DNA from: Elusimicrobiota bacterium
GTDB lineage: Bacteria; Elusimicrobiota; UBA8919
Length of the DNA: 39,729 nucleotides
Direction: 5' to 3'
Assembly: GCA_016218625.1 (NCBI GenBank)
Contig: JACRDL010000103.1
Location: 1 to 39,729 of the forward strand
Within the stretch, counting starts at the first letter, position 1. Every line of letters starts with the position of its first letter. Under the pieces are notes generated by a model. It saw only the letters and a program-made list of their open reading frames with translations. It was not told the origin of the DNA and did no database searches. Below are positions 15,001 through 21,368 of the stretch, one piece after another. The position numbers were made by a program, and so were the translations under genes.

Positions 15001-17590
15001 GTTATCTGTTTCCAGCCGTGAAATAATCGTTCCCGTCGCCAATATGCTTTCGGGCGGTTCTATCGCAATTGAATACAAAAATGCGATTGTGCAACCGTCA
15101 AGCGGCACGGCAGCATTTACCGTTAAAGCGGATGATAGGGGGACAAACATCGGCGAACTGACAAGCGGTTCACCTATTGTAAATGTTGTGTTCAGACCAG
15201 AAACAATTACAAATCTTTCTGCTTCATCAGGACCGAATACGGGTGAGATTACTCTGACCTGGTCGGCGCCAGACCCGAAAGATGGAACGGATGCCTCCAA
15301 TTCTTATGATATTCGTTATGCATCTTATGCTGTGATAACTGACGAAATATTTACATCCGCGACACAGATAACGAATGAACTCTCACCACAGTCAAAAGGT
15401 ATAAACCAGTCATTTGTCATTACGGGATTGACCGAAAACACGACATATTATTTTGCGATTAAATCATCCAATGATTACAATGTCTGGTCTGAACTTTCAA
15501 ATTCCGCTTTTGCTATTGCACAAAAAGATATATTTGCACCAAACAGCATTACTGACCTTAAAGCGATGAGAGGATACCAGCAGGGCGAGATAAACCTCTC
15601 ATGGACTTCACCTGGCGATGACGGAACCGTGGGCACTGCTTCAACATACATAGTAAGATACAGCACAACAGGTTCAATAGATTCCGGCGACTGGTCATCT
15701 GCAACTGACATCATCGGAGAACCGACTCCGCTTGTTTCCGGCACTCAGCAGAGCATGGCAGTTACCGGTTTAACACCCGGCGGAATTTATTATTTTGCAA
15801 TGAAATCGCAGGATGATGCCCAAAACATTTCAACAGTATCCAACTGCTCATCAGCGACCGCAAGACCGTCAAATATAGCCGACTATCTTGTAATATCCGA
15901 GATATGCGTGGGAACAACCGGCTCTACGCTTGAATATGTGGAACTATACAACCCGACGACTTACCCAATTACCGTGCAGGGGAATATAAAATTAAAGATG
16001 ACGACAGGCACAAGCGATGCCTTACAAAATAAAACAATCACTTGGATAAATTCAACAATACCTACACACGGATTTTTCCTGTTTGCTTCAACAAACACAA
16101 TTGGAAATGTTTCTGCTGATGCAAAATATTCCGCAGGAATTACCGGTTCCGACGGTGTGATGATAACAAACGTGTCTGATGTTGTAATTGACAAAGTCGC
16201 ATGGGGGAACGATTCCACTGGCGATATTCCAACCTGCACTGAAAATACAAGGGTCTCATCTACAACCGCACTGGCTACCGGTAATTCTATAGAAAGAAAA
16301 GCAAATGTAAATTCAACTGCATCGTCAATGTTACCCGGCGGGGCTGACTATTTATCAGGCAACGGTTTTGATACCGAAAACAATAACAACGATTTTGTCG
16401 TGCATATTGGCACTTACAATCCGCAGAATTCCGGATTCTGCGAGGGTTCACCTGCGTTCTGGGCGCGGCTTGACCCGACGGAAATAACTATACAACCCGG
16501 CCAGCATAAAGAAATAAATGTCGTTATCACTAATTTTGACGACGAGGATTGCTTCTTTGATTTGTCGTTAAATACCGCGCTTCCATCAACATATTACGCA
16601 ATGCCCAAAACGGTAAAAGTGAAAGCTGGCGATACAAACTCTACGAAGATAAACATACACATACCAGCAAACGTTTCTCTGCCCGAAGACACGATGTATC
16701 CGGTAACCGTTCAGGTAAAGCACCTGTGTAAACCATCGCATCATGAAAGGCATAATCCTGAAAATGTTTATATGGTTTGGACGAACGGCGAGGTTTTAAT
16801 AAAGGGTGATACCGATGAGAGAACGCGGACAATAAGGATGGTCGCATCTACCGGCGGTGGTATTTACAATAAAAAGAGTGCGCAGGTGACCATCCATAAC
16901 GGAACAATGGCTGAAGATGCCGAATTCCAGATAATTGAGGAAGACAAGACAAATTCTTCGGAAGAGATTGCAAAGAATAATTCAAAACAGGAACAAGGAC
17001 TTGTTGAGGTCGGCGCCGGATTTGAATTTGAGCCGTCATCGGTGCAGTTTAACAACAATGTTGTCATTACACTGCCATATGATACTGTGTTATCATCACA
17101 GAGTTATGTATATTATGTTTGTTCGTGGGACAAAGTTGAAAAGAACTGGAAGATGATGCCGACTGTAGAAATGGACGAGGATTCAAAACAAGTTTCCTGT
17201 AATGCAAAACATTTCTCGCTGTATAAGGTGTTTGCAAAACCGGTTAGAATTCAGGCAATATTGTCCAGCAAAGTTGAAGCAGACCCGGCATTTGTGAAAG
17301 GCGAGATATACAGTTTCCCGAACCCGGCTAAACGCGGTAAGTGTCCCACACTGCACATAGAGTGCGGAGTTGCCGACAAAGTGGAGATACGGATATACAA
17401 CATAGCAGCGGAGTTAGTGGATTCAACGGAACTTTACGGGACTCCGCAGACAATACGGAACAAATATGCATATGAGTACAACTGGGACATATCCGACATC
17501 GCCAGCGGAGTGTATATTTACGTGATTAGGGCGAAGAAATCAGGATACGGTGACATAAAAGCGACAGGGAAGGCGGCAATCATAAAATAG
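1..17590 (+). CDS. Giant multidomain cell-surface/secreted protein, 5'-truncated by the window edge (TolB-like propeller, FlgD-like, Ig-like repeats, lamin-tail-like domains, FN3, C-terminal sorting-like domain)
   Basis: Single ORF of 5859 codons from ATG 11; the frame is open upstream to base 2 and the protein begins mid-domain (IIQYVYIDPASQPEQILLQFYTDLGDGEHRVYWG...), so the real start lies outside the window. Motifs: FSPNGDG (FlgD-like, twice), repeated D.PP/VDNTxP Ig-like units, WSPDGSRIAFTSTRNGSKNVWVLSL (PD40), IIVNEIMYDP...EWIEIYN (lamin tail), SFPNPA...ASGVYIYVIRA at the C-terminus. Confidence 0.93.
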   Translation, partial: PFTMKQDESIIQYVYIDPASQPEQILLQFYTDLGDGEHRVYWGNSKIQTGGVEGTPSLYRMGSLPQAGQWVRLKISPSTIGLAGKPIKGMLFATYNGRAYWDKTTSAPYYDTQTETTKTVDVSVGDDSTDTTIKYTLLKSATVQLDVYDFSGALVKNIFSGFMSSGSYENTWDQKNTLGNFVSDGDYYFRFASTAPIDSESIVHLSTGDFTIDFSTIAYDVNGNKYEIEGNTITKRTQYGYLLTQFGSDKLLSPTGLAIDSSGDMYVQDTVGKHKFLVGARKIEIKNIVANIRIPAEGSLVRATVPIFGVATAKNFKDYKVEYGKGFNPSTWTAIVVSQTEMLDNYVIPSGQQTIYGNLATWETGMVPGEEYPLNDIFHPAVDLGISGKYTVRLTVNSYTGQTKSQDVHLIVGRVINNGTGGIIASDDGKVKVTVPPLALQNDWDLFAIVGQDTGTPDIPSGYNLIGNIYDFKPTDYTFRRPCTLEFAYTPSDLGAGNEDRLGLYRYEPVEKKWVLISTRRDVILSEGDLVASILIDDNFTEFSKYKCYYAILEDTTKPQPPVIYQPPSPTNQKLLTVSGRTESSATVDMFVNYSSTYTTIANTTGDFVFRNVLLSTGTNSLYGVATDVSGYSSDASSSVTVNVLLSEPTNVYKISFKQSNFIIDETANLNRGEKVYVELTGLDASTSTVDRSYCVLFSSYSDPVGIKLQLTETGVNTGVYRGSALIGSETDVQNLVLAAGIQGEQVKVVSETDSSKYDILYIEDLTAPSPPDVWSTSHLSAVQNTFETGLGEFSKLSDIGAEVMLTTESKSTGEYSVRIKQVVEKGDFSVKLKSSGFDAKQYPIISFDYKIPAGVKTNIFVIRGNVWNEIVFTDTAKNLPPTYTTIGSVSPTADNNWHNMEFNLYNLLKQKYPNDTEFVVDLIVIGDWDSGLFWSVTPGNNTVGSTMYIDNFFVKTPGSNNPNPVFEWSSAVDASGIAGYSYVLDQSSNTVPDEISEGAQTSTMFINKGEGIWYFHIRSVDGAGNWSKTNRCAIKIDTQGPTVSNPYPENGVRESANEVQLKITDAGGSGVNPETIKVSINGTVYDYSSGGISYNTQTGTMTFRFADVKPAPVVIFDGGVVNVSLTEAKDFVGNGISSVYSWWWIADYSRFSGSDVSLLTINGAEQPCWSRDSSKIAFVSERDGNKDIWTMDSSNYAELISTSIYKVTTSTFAETEPSFSHDGAKIAYIKEGDIWLINADGTNPVQISSGTETDSHPVWSSDSTKIVFARSSSGLGNLWQMNINTVNWTKTGETQLTSDDIGYNFDPQFSFDDAKITYRRSLYVDNVWVMNSNGTEKRQLTASNYDFAPAFSYKNDRIIFDTKRTGGISSVWISDITGENQKLLIDNHATWPETDPVWSPDGSRIAFTSTRNGSKNVWVLSLLEVTEVATSTAIFSPNGDGICDTADIKYNLSVGETTVNIEIYNSVNVLVRTLLSSEVQSVGSKAIPWDGRNNSGNICGDGVYTYKITALGKSATEPVIKQGTVKIDNSAPSTTLTATAPLNTALSSGSTYYVKAQTVFSLAATDGSGIGLDYTYYSWDKGVTWNTYTGGNFTLPISSGYATIQYKSVDKLINYEQPKEVFLLVDNKSPITDIFVGGTTYYTESAKYITPQTYFVLSSTDDITSVVSGVKEIKYVKDGGNYIYQSGSITFTTGGAHTFSYYATDNVDNNETSHQYNVFVDTVPPTPAISLSPSPFFNGISSYTTTSTTYTLTGTDTASGTDKIYYKIDGSSFTLYTSPFTIISESEHTIYYKAKDNLGNESGISSFKFITDNSAPTVKIQPDGLIYVYGTTNYAPVSTRYILSSSTNVTQIEYSVNGSSFVVYTGSITLTDAGLNTIDFKALKNGIYEDTATYKVVVDTAPPQTVSSILGWQYSGESLFIGATSQIKLEAAESGQLPSGLKTTRYAVDDGTVAVVYVSPFNLSSTGEHSVKYWSTDNVENTESTNTLTVVFDNVSPTSQIAYSTECGKSYISSGKTYLSGDVYFAVSSTETVSGLNRIEYAIDSANYTTYTGTFNITADGWHTIYYRGVDNVENKEPAKSYTIITDKTPPAITVTLQGNFYASGGVNYANSDTRFVFIAPDNLSGTNRIEVSVDSGTYNSIVGYITLSAEGPHTLEYYAVDNLNNQTNPPLVHNVTIDNTVPSTDFFVSGSSYTTGQTVYISSGSLIGFNATDTASGVKETKYKIDSGYWTSYSTGTGFSVTPGLHTITYYSTDNLLNKETEIQKNFYLDGTAPATTLTTSEQPFDNGVNLFMSDSSSITLTASDIGCGVSNIYYAIDSSSFTEYTEPFMISTAGFHNVYYYAVDHLNNSESTKVFEIVIDSTPPSAKITPSVDLYISNGVNYASATVTYSLRSLNTTSFMVNVDSSGYVVYTDAISLATEGLHTIAFYGIVNGINEDESIFEIYVDIGKPSVLLGFSGPQYSTGNKVYTSSSTLYLLTAEDSATMVNTGIEYAEYGIDTSGWLMITSLPVYQKQLNIFPTEGDHTVRYRTSDNVGNITESSTTISVDKTPPAIALLPDGSPYIANGKNYVSGNMKFSITGTDTGSGVNSIECKIDTGSYTVYQNTFTVNIAGDHVIYYRASDNIGNATEIKSYGIFVDTVPPSVSIAVSGKSYTNSQSINFALPDTQFSFSGADNIAFDRVEYNPDDNGYRAYSTPVTFISEGLHNLRYKSADKVGNWSAEKSYSVTIDTTPPGTTVDILDFSMIEDGKTYVGPQTRYVFLSTDAASGVYITNYKIDNGSWNPLTENSVMLNLVSGEHLISYYSVDRVDNTEPAKSFTVYVDTIPPAAPQGVTALAINDTDVELTWTANTESDLAGYNIYRAGVKISTYIVTLTTYTDSGLSPKEYGWQVSAVDKLGNESVVSSTVSLVVGKLPCLVSLTLPEKYSLATGTITITGTAAGLHFSQYEIEYGQGTEPASWTNITTSTNPVESGSLTQWDTFAVSDGLYTVKLKAKNTVDVITETNTVVSVDNTVPTVDISSLVANSYIRQTVEIRGTAYDVNFSSYKVEYSSTTNFTLIAESTITVTNGTLALWDTLQLPDSVYTLKLTAFDKISLLSQTTISVNVDNSTPTASIISPSENQEIFGTINIIGIATANNFKEYVLEYGKGSTPSAWTTITTSTNPVISGTLGTLDTVGLKGTYTLRIKVKNLAEGEAVATVAVNIKPQLIITELNPQDAYHDWVEIYCTTGTIDISGYILSNLNTGTHSQLATSSITITQGEYAVIHWKAGTDETDSTGDINGNGYIDLYIPDTPLSSADDQLCLMKDNKIVDAVIWTNNDGSMSSDEVDNANYLVSRNEWTGTFSQSDQSSAVVIGSEKQSIGRSFSTAVDIDSKNDWSIIQTPNPGKNNSISVPNIIHIPVTVSTAGTNIEITAEITDTDGISSATLYYKITGSGTFLQASMSASSNTYTATIPSNSVTTSGVDYYIKATDNSSNSSSNPLFAPLSIYYVSVNPAPSSAKIIVNEIMYDPSTAEPGTEWIEIYNAGETSVDISSWTVGDTTTTTGAYEGIYTFSTGTVLTAHQYLVLARSNEAANGNYDLIYGGNSQGNIALTNTGDQVFVRDNNGFIIDSVDYVSSWGGSNGTGPNNNSLERKNPLGTTQDSANWASSSVSSGTPKSVNSVTIKPVISNVLVAPSVFSPNGDELFDSTTIYYSVSQDVSVAIKVYDSGDTLVKTLLDNVFKSSGTHNEIWDGKNSSGYYVATGTYTIKIDAVNSGAITANTVSVNVKVDNTLPSAGISSPQYNQIYGHFVTISGTATDANFNGYTIKFGTGSAPYEWSTVLSSTNPAVNGLLGTWNTGALNGTYSIKLDAKDSVENVYSSAVTIKIDNTAPVTNISPVPALYNQYVSSWTKYGLSAYDPVVSDVSAGISLTEYKIDSGNFTTYTTSITLTTGGSRTITYRSKDVVNNTETDKTFNVCVDTISPVTTVTVYGDYYNDGVNNYGTYGSSVVFTSSDTLSGAKETWVSVDNGSWGLYTSPIKFTTEGTHSVKYYSKDNVGNTEKIRTYLITVDDTFPIVNISNPLSGSYIRQTVEIKGVIVDPNLKRYYIEVGQGNNPASWTRIYTSGLTDINTATYNQLIAIYGVGPVITDILISSRPFHNWQEVKDVLWVGPVRLREIQDNTLLTISKDGLILYWDTTQHPDGIYTLKIVAEDKSGHIEEERQTNITIDNTQPTASISIPAPNSYIQGNVRIAGTAKDTNFSYYKLSQGKGASPSSWNLLIQSQIPVDSKTFTYWNSAQSDDGPRSFRLQVYDKAGNDIDYRTTAYLDNTLPVIVISTPVANQVVKGLVTVSGTTADMYFDHYVLRVNTSDVYTSTVSVTNGYLGAWNTTSYADGQYDLYLIAWDKIGHQGSTYVTVNVDNPPAISNVSATNIEPRKATINWTTNEPADSRVEYGTSTSYGFSKYDAALVTNHCLTLTDLSPGTTYHYFVKSKDSANQETQSGDYTFTTLLEATSVQLSLTSTGDNTVTISWTSSQPGSYPIDSYKVYRATFTEAISSKTLIASTTQLSYTDTGLVNLTTYYYQVVALDTGGFGSLPSNEVAGMPQDTVAPSAITDLMSYAGPYSGEAVLLWTATGDNEASGTATSYDIRYRLNSPITTEDDFNSSSQVTGDPTPAVSGTEQWMTITGLTANNTYYFAMKAVDDAGLSSNLSNSPSAYLYYEGSPVRINEVVAARPPSEGSDAIEFYVTRYGNYGGYKLYELANWMGCELVETFPTTGDWANPISSGTYIILHLMEGTDETIIGSDNIVHIYSTESGGQTGLIKTDNVLLLSDSGGIAFSNGVYQSGTIVDAVAWANQDTVNFTGESGNQFEQFSAAINAAVNQSQWNKEHSGIVQIDTPNSRALTSTKSLARTEGASDTSPSKTEWSIRNTITLGTVNGSSTALPGRGTASISSSTVVAGSTISLTITYTAETNDLDDSGHMVVIIIPDNWTQPQTTSSNTAGYVTTNYSIESGWALSVSSREIIVPVANMLSGGSIAIEYKNAIVQPSSGTAAFTVKADDRGTNIGELTSGSPIVNVVFRPETITNLSASSGPNTGEITLTWSAPDPKDGTDASNSYDIRYASYAVITDEIFTSATQITNELSPQSKGINQSFVITGLTENTTYYFAIKSSNDYNVWSELSNSAFAIAQKDIFAPNSITDLKAMRGYQQGEINLSWTSPGDDGTVGTASTYIVRYSTTGSIDSGDWSSATDIIGEPTPLVSGTQQSMAVTGLTPGGIYYFAMKSQDDAQNISTVSNCSSATARPSNIADYLVISEICVGTTGSTLEYVELYNPTTYPITVQGNIKLKMTTGTSDALQNKTITWINSTIPTHGFFLFASTNTIGNVSADAKYSAGITGSDGVMITNVSDVVIDKVAWGNDSTGDIPTCTENTRVSSTTALATGNSIERKANVNSTASSMLPGGADYLSGNGFDTENNNNDFVVHIGTYNPQNSGFCEGSPAFWARLDPTEITIQPGQHKEINVVITNFDDEDCFFDLSLNTALPSTYYAMPKTVKVKAGDTNSTKINIHIPANVSLPEDTMYPVTVQVKHLCKPSHHERHNPENVYMVWTNGEVLIKGDTDERTRTIRMVASTGGGIYNKKSAQVTIHNGTMAEDAEFQIIEEDKTNSSEEIAKNNSKQEQGLVEVGAGFEFEPSSVQFNNNVVITLPYDTVLSSQSYVYYVCSWDKVEKNWKMMPTVEMDEDSKQVSCNAKHFSLYKVFAKPVRIQAILSSKVEADPAFVKGEIYSFPNPAKRGKCPTLHIECGVADKVEIRIYNIAAELVDSTELYGTPQTIRNKYAYEYNWDISDIASGVYIYVIRAKKSGYGDIKATGKAAIIK
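3476..4273 (+). other. TolB/PD40-like beta-propeller region within the giant protein
   Basis: Repeated blade motifs: QPCWSRDSSKIAFVSERDGNKDIWTMD, EPSFSHDGAKIAYIKEGDIWLINADGTN, HPVWSSDSTKIVFARSS, DPQFSFDDAKITYRR, DPVWSPDGSRIAFTSTRNGSKNVWVL. Confidence 0.85.
4596..8488 (+). repeat. 14 consecutive Ig-like repeat units (about 91-100 aa each) inside the giant protein
   Basis: Recurring pattern (VDxxPP)-xxGxxYxxxxxxYxLxxxDxxSGVxxIxYxIDxxxxxxYxxxFxxxxxGxHTIxYYxxDNxxNxE, counted by eye 14 times between VDNSAPSTTL and VDTIPPAAPQ. Confidence 0.85.
9625..10160 (+). other. Lamin-tail-like domain 1 in the giant protein
   Basis: PQLIITELNPQDAYHDWVEIYCTTGTIDISGYILSN...DNKIVDAVIWTNNDG. Confidence 0.7.
10495..11000 (+). 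other. Lamin-tail domain 2 in the giant protein
   Basis: AKIIVNEIMYDPSTAEPGTEWIEIYNAGETSVDISSWTVGD...NTGDQVFVRDNNGFIIDSVDY...GPNNNSLERKNP. Confidence 0.85.
12326..12492 (+). other. ComEA-like helix-hairpin-helix (HhH) segment embedded in an Ig-like repeat of the giant protein
   Basis: DINTATYNQLIAIYGVGPVITDILISSRPFHNWQEVKDVLWVGPVRLREIQ matches the INTA..xxL..(I/L)xGIGPxxAxxIIxxRPFxxxxELxxVxGIGPxxLxxI pattern of ComEA-type double HhH. Confidence 0.8.
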
Positions 17591-17611
17591 CAATTGCAAT
17601 TCGGAGAAAAA

Positions 17612-18145
17612 ATGGCATTACATTTTAGATGTTATAATTGTTGGGAAAGTTTAAAATATGAAAATGGTAACAATGATTACGTGAAATGTCCAAGTTGTAA
17701 GTCAGAATTATACGTTGGAGATTTGGAAGAAATGTTTGAGAAATCGGCATCATTGGAAAATCCGCCCGAACACAATAAACTACTTGAAAAATTGCTGAAT
17801 CAATTAGAGCAAAATAAAAAAATAATTGCTGGAAACACAGAGATTATTGCCGGACCTGATATAAGGCATAGACCGGATGCAATATTTTATAATAGTGTTG
17901 ATAGCGAGCAAATACATCCAATAATCTTCGAAGTTGAAACTTTTGAAAGTATGGAAACGAAGCATTCAATTAGTCAATGTGCTATTTTTTCTCTTACGGC
18001 GAATAAGACGGAAGGTGAGTTTTACTTAGTAGTTCCCGCAGTTTTTGAAGATGAAGAAGAAAAAAAATATAGTGGACAGGAAATTGCAAAAGATATAATG
18101 GAAGAAAATAGTATAGAAAATGTAGAAATTATTACTATAGAATGA
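17612..18145 (+). CDS. Zinc-ribbon protein with a possible PD-(D/E)XK-like C-terminal domain
   Basis: ATG 17612 preceded by GGAG (the track's TTG start at 17594 is less likely). N-terminal CYNC...CPSC zinc ribbon, then RPDAIFY...HPIIFEVETFESMETKHSISQCAIFSL. Confidence 0.7.
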   Translation: MALHFRCYNCWESLKYENGNNDYVKCPSCKSELYVGDLEEMFEKSASLENPPEHNKLLEKLLNQLEQNKKIIAGNTEIIAGPDIRHRPDAIFYNSVDSEQIHPIIFEVETFESMETKHSISQCAIFSLTANKTEGEFYLVVPAVFEDEEEKKYSGQEIAKDIMEENSIENVEIITIE

Positions 18146-18159
18146 TTTTAGAGGTTAAA

Positions 18160-19074
18160 ATGAAAAATAAATATTTGTTTGTTCTTATTTTGTGTTATCA
18201 GTTTTTGGTAGGTAACTTTTTGTCTGCCTCAAACAGCGGAGCAAGTTTCTTGAACATCGGCACATCCGCAAGGGCAATCTCAATGGGCGGGGCATATGTG
18301 GGAGTGGCAGACGACGCAAACGCAATCAGTTACAATCCTGCGGGATTATCGCAGTTAAACAGAAACGAAATAACGGCCCAGCATACGGAGTGGATATCTG
18401 ATGTAAAACACGACTTTCTTGCAGGTGCGTTTCCGTTAAGAAACAGCACGGTAGGTTTCAGCGTGATATATTTATCGCAGGGGAAGCTCGAAGGCAGAGA
18501 CGAGGACAGGAACAAAACGGACTCATTTTCTGCTTATGATGTGGCGACAACGATTTCTTACGCAAAAAGCATCAACGATAAAGTAAAATTCGGGACGAAC
18601 TTAAAACTCATACAGCAGAAGATAGAGACGGAACACGCTACCGGAGTGGCGGTTGACATCGGAACACTTTACAATACAGCAATAAAAAATCTCACACTGG
18701 GGTTTTCATTCCGGAACCTCGGACCGAAGATGACATTTATATCCGAAGGTTATAATCTGCCCCTAACGGCAACTGTTGGTTTTGGCTACACACTCAAAAG
18801 AGCAATAACATTAGCGTTTGATGTGAAGAGGAAGATAATAGACAACAAAACGGAAGTATCATTCGGCACGGAATACACACCGATAAATATATTAGCGTTG
18901 CGAGTCGGCTATCTGAAATCGCTCAATCCTGAAGACATCTCAAAACTCTCCGACTTCAAAGGACTTGGTGGCGGATTGGGACTCCGTATATTAAATTTCT
19001 CTACTGACTACGCATTTGTCCCTTACGGCGATTTGGGAAATACCCACAGGGTATCGTTTAGCATAAAATTTTAA
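18160..19074 (+). CDS. PorV/PorQ-family outer-membrane beta-barrel protein
   Basis: Signal peptide, then GASFLNIGTSARAISMGGAYVGVADDANAISYNPAGLSQLNRNEITAQHTEWISDVKHDFLAGAFP. ATG 18160 has an upstream AGAGG; the track start at 18142 is probably 6 codons too early. Confidence 0.85.
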   Translation: MKNKYLFVLILCYQFLVGNFLSASNSGASFLNIGTSARAISMGGAYVGVADDANAISYNPAGLSQLNRNEITAQHTEWISDVKHDFLAGAFPLRNSTVGFSVIYLSQGKLEGRDEDRNKTDSFSAYDVATTISYAKSINDKVKFGTNLKLIQQKIETEHATGVAVDIGTLYNTAIKNLTLGFSFRNLGPKMTFISEGYNLPLTATVGFGYTLKRAITLAFDVKRKIIDNKTEVSFGTEYTPINILALRVGYLKSLNPEDISKLSDFKGLGGGLGLRILNFSTDYAFVPYGDLGNTHRVSFSIKF

Positions 19075-19227
19075 TAGTATTCTATTCTACTCTACTTTAA
19101 CATAGTAAATTACTAATATTGGTCGTCACAAAAAATTAACAGGGTGGGCAAAAAAAAATAAGAGTTTCAGATTTGCCAACAAGAAAATAATTTTGCGACA
19201 GGCAACATTATATCAGGGAGAAATTAT

Positions 19228-20658
19228 ATGAACGATACTACAAAAAAAGACAGCATCAATTATTACGATAAAAGGAATGTTCCGTATGATGCGAATTCCC
19301 CCACAGACAATAGAACATTTTTTGAGCATGATATTAGTGCAATTATCTATACAAATGCGTTTAAACGACTTTCTTTAAAATCACAAATTATTATTAAACC
19401 GATAAGGGATCATTTTCGCTCAAGAATGACACATACTCATGAAGTTATTGATAACGCATTGGCAATTGCTAAAGGTTTGAATCATAAAAAATGGGAACTA
19501 GACTTAAATCTAGTTCAATCTATTGGATTAGCTCATGATTTGGGACATACTCCTTTCGGACATAAAGGGGAAAGAACTCTCAGGGAAATAGTCTGTAGGG
19601 TATTAAAGAGTAATTTTAATTTGAAAATAGACGAGGAAGAAGAACATTTATTTTTTAATCATGCTTCTAATTCTGCAAGAATTTTAGATTTTATAGGAGA
19701 TATTACGCCCCAGTGTGTTAATGGAGTTCTATGTCATAGTTGGAATCCTTGGAAGGGGTATTTTAACGAATCAAGAATAAGGAAGCATGTTTCAGAATTT
19801 AAAATTTGTGTTCCAATTGAGGATATTCCAGATACTTATGAAGCACAAGTTGTGGCGATTTCAGATCAATTAACAAGTATCAATCATGATATAGAGGATC
19901 TTATCGGTGGTGAAAAATATACTAATAATGGTGCAGGTGAATTAAAGAATAAAATTAAAACTATGATAGATGAAATCAAAATTAAAGGACTAAATATAAC
20001 GTCCATATATTCCGGTGTGGAATCTTTTATTTCTGATGAAAAAAAGAGAAGTTATGGAAGAAAATATCGTATAGAAAATATTATATCTAATGTAGTTAGC
20101 AATAATAATTATTCAGAATCAAACAAAGCTAATGAGTGTGCGTTAAAATTGAATACAGAATGGTCAATATTTTTAGATATTATTGAGACCATAATTCGCA
20201 AAATAATTAGAGAAGAATCATGGTTTGTGGGTAGGGATGCAATGGCGGATGCAATGATTTCCGTTGCATTTAATCATTTTTGGCCAATTGTTAAAGAATA
20301 CAATGAATTATTATCAGAAAATAATAAACCAAAAAATATAAGTATTGACGGCAAACAATACGGAATTGAAGAAACGACAAAATATTTGGATCACTTTTTT
20401 GAATATTATAAGGACAAATATTTAATTGAAAATAATATAAATAAAATAAAAAATCGAACGAAATACGTCAAAAAATTATGGGACCAACAAATATTAGAAA
20501 AAATAGAAATGAAGTATAATAAGGATATAAAGATATCTGATTTTAAAAATAGAGCAATAAATTTAATTTCTTTGGTCGATTTTATTGCAGGATTAACTGA
20601 TAGATATTGCATTCAAATCTTTGGTGATTTATATAAAGGGTTTTTAACTCAAGGATAA
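19228..20658 (+). CDS. dgt: dGTPase-like HD-domain deoxynucleoside triphosphate triphosphohydrolase
   Basis: FKRLSLKSQI...RSRMTHTHEVIDNALAIAKGLN...IGLAHDLGHTPFGHKGERTL: HD motif and typical dGTPase N-terminus; GGGAG upstream of ATG. Confidence 0.85.
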   Translation: MNDTTKKDSINYYDKRNVPYDANSPTDNRTFFEHDISAIIYTNAFKRLSLKSQIIIKPIRDHFRSRMTHTHEVIDNALAIAKGLNHKKWELDLNLVQSIGLAHDLGHTPFGHKGERTLREIVCRVLKSNFNLKIDEEEEHLFFNHASNSARILDFIGDITPQCVNGVLCHSWNPWKGYFNESRIRKHVSEFKICVPIEDIPDTYEAQVVAISDQLTSINHDIEDLIGGEKYTNNGAGELKNKIKTMIDEIKIKGLNITSIYSGVESFISDEKKRSYGRKYRIENIISNVVSNNNYSESNKANECALKLNTEWSIFLDIIETIIRKIIREESWFVGRDAMADAMISVAFNHFWPIVKEYNELLSENNKPKNISIDGKQYGIEETTKYLDHFFEYYKDKYLIENNINKIKNRTKYVKKLWDQQILEKIEMKYNKDIKISDFKNRAINLISLVDFIAGLTDRYCIQIFGDLYKGFLTQG

Positions 20659-20823
20659 ATGGTGTTAAACTTCAGAAAGAGTGGGGACAAATAAAGATAT
20701 ATATAAAGTTGACGGAGTGACGGGAAAAACAAGCAATGCTCAGACTCGTCCCATCCGGTTTTTCCTATCCTGACTGAAAAGGTACTGTCTATTGCAGAAT
20801 TTAATACCTGCCGAAAATATTCC

Positions 20824-20852
20824 TTGAGTTTTTCGTGAAAAAGAAGTATAAT
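20824..20852 (+). promoter_or_regulatory. Putative sigma70-type promoter (TTGAGT-17-TATAAT)
   Basis: TTGAGT 20824-20829, TATAAT 20847-20852, 17-bp spacer; upstream of ORF 21012. Confidence 0.5.
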
Positions 20853-21011
20853 TTTTTCACAATTCTGATTATAAGTTTTAATTCATTAGAGGTGGGCACT
20901 GGGAAGTTGTAGAAAAATAAAAAAGAAAAATGTCAAGCATTCCTCAACCCACATATTCCCATTTTCAAAACTTTTTTTGCAAAAGAACGAAATAAACAAA
21001 GGAGGATTATT

Positions 21012-21341
21012 ATGGAATTACAAGTAGAAAGCGATGTTGAATTATATTTATCGGTAGATTATATCTCAGGTTTTTTTGAAGTGGCATTAAATAAACAGCC
21101 ACTTTGTTCTTTCTCTAATGGTTCACAACAAAACAAAACTATTCCGCTTATACTTAGTCCAGGATTAAATACAATAGATATGACAGCAAAAAATATTGGG
21201 AATGTTAAATTTAATGTAACTTGCGAGATAGATAAAAAGAGGAACGGTGAAACACAAATTTTTTCTGGACCATATACTTTTAATGACCCCAATAGAAAAG
21301 TTATGGGAGAAACAATTTATGTCAAGTTAATCAACAAGTAA
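21012..21341 (+). CDS. Hypothetical protein (109 aa)
   Basis: ORF with strong RBS AAAGGAGG upstream of ATG. Confidence 0.65.
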   Translation: MELQVESDVELYLSVDYISGFFEVALNKQPLCSFSNGSQQNKTIPLILSPGLNTIDMTAKNIGNVKFNVTCEIDKKRNGETQIFSGPYTFNDPNRKVMGETIYVKLINK

Positions 21342-21368
21342 AATATTATAAACAAGGAGGATGGAATC

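Noticed and set aside
1792-17067. Numerous 60-117 aa ORFs (both strands) overlapping the giant gene
   Set aside because: All overlap a continuous, domain-supported reading frame; no independent RBS or motifs seen.
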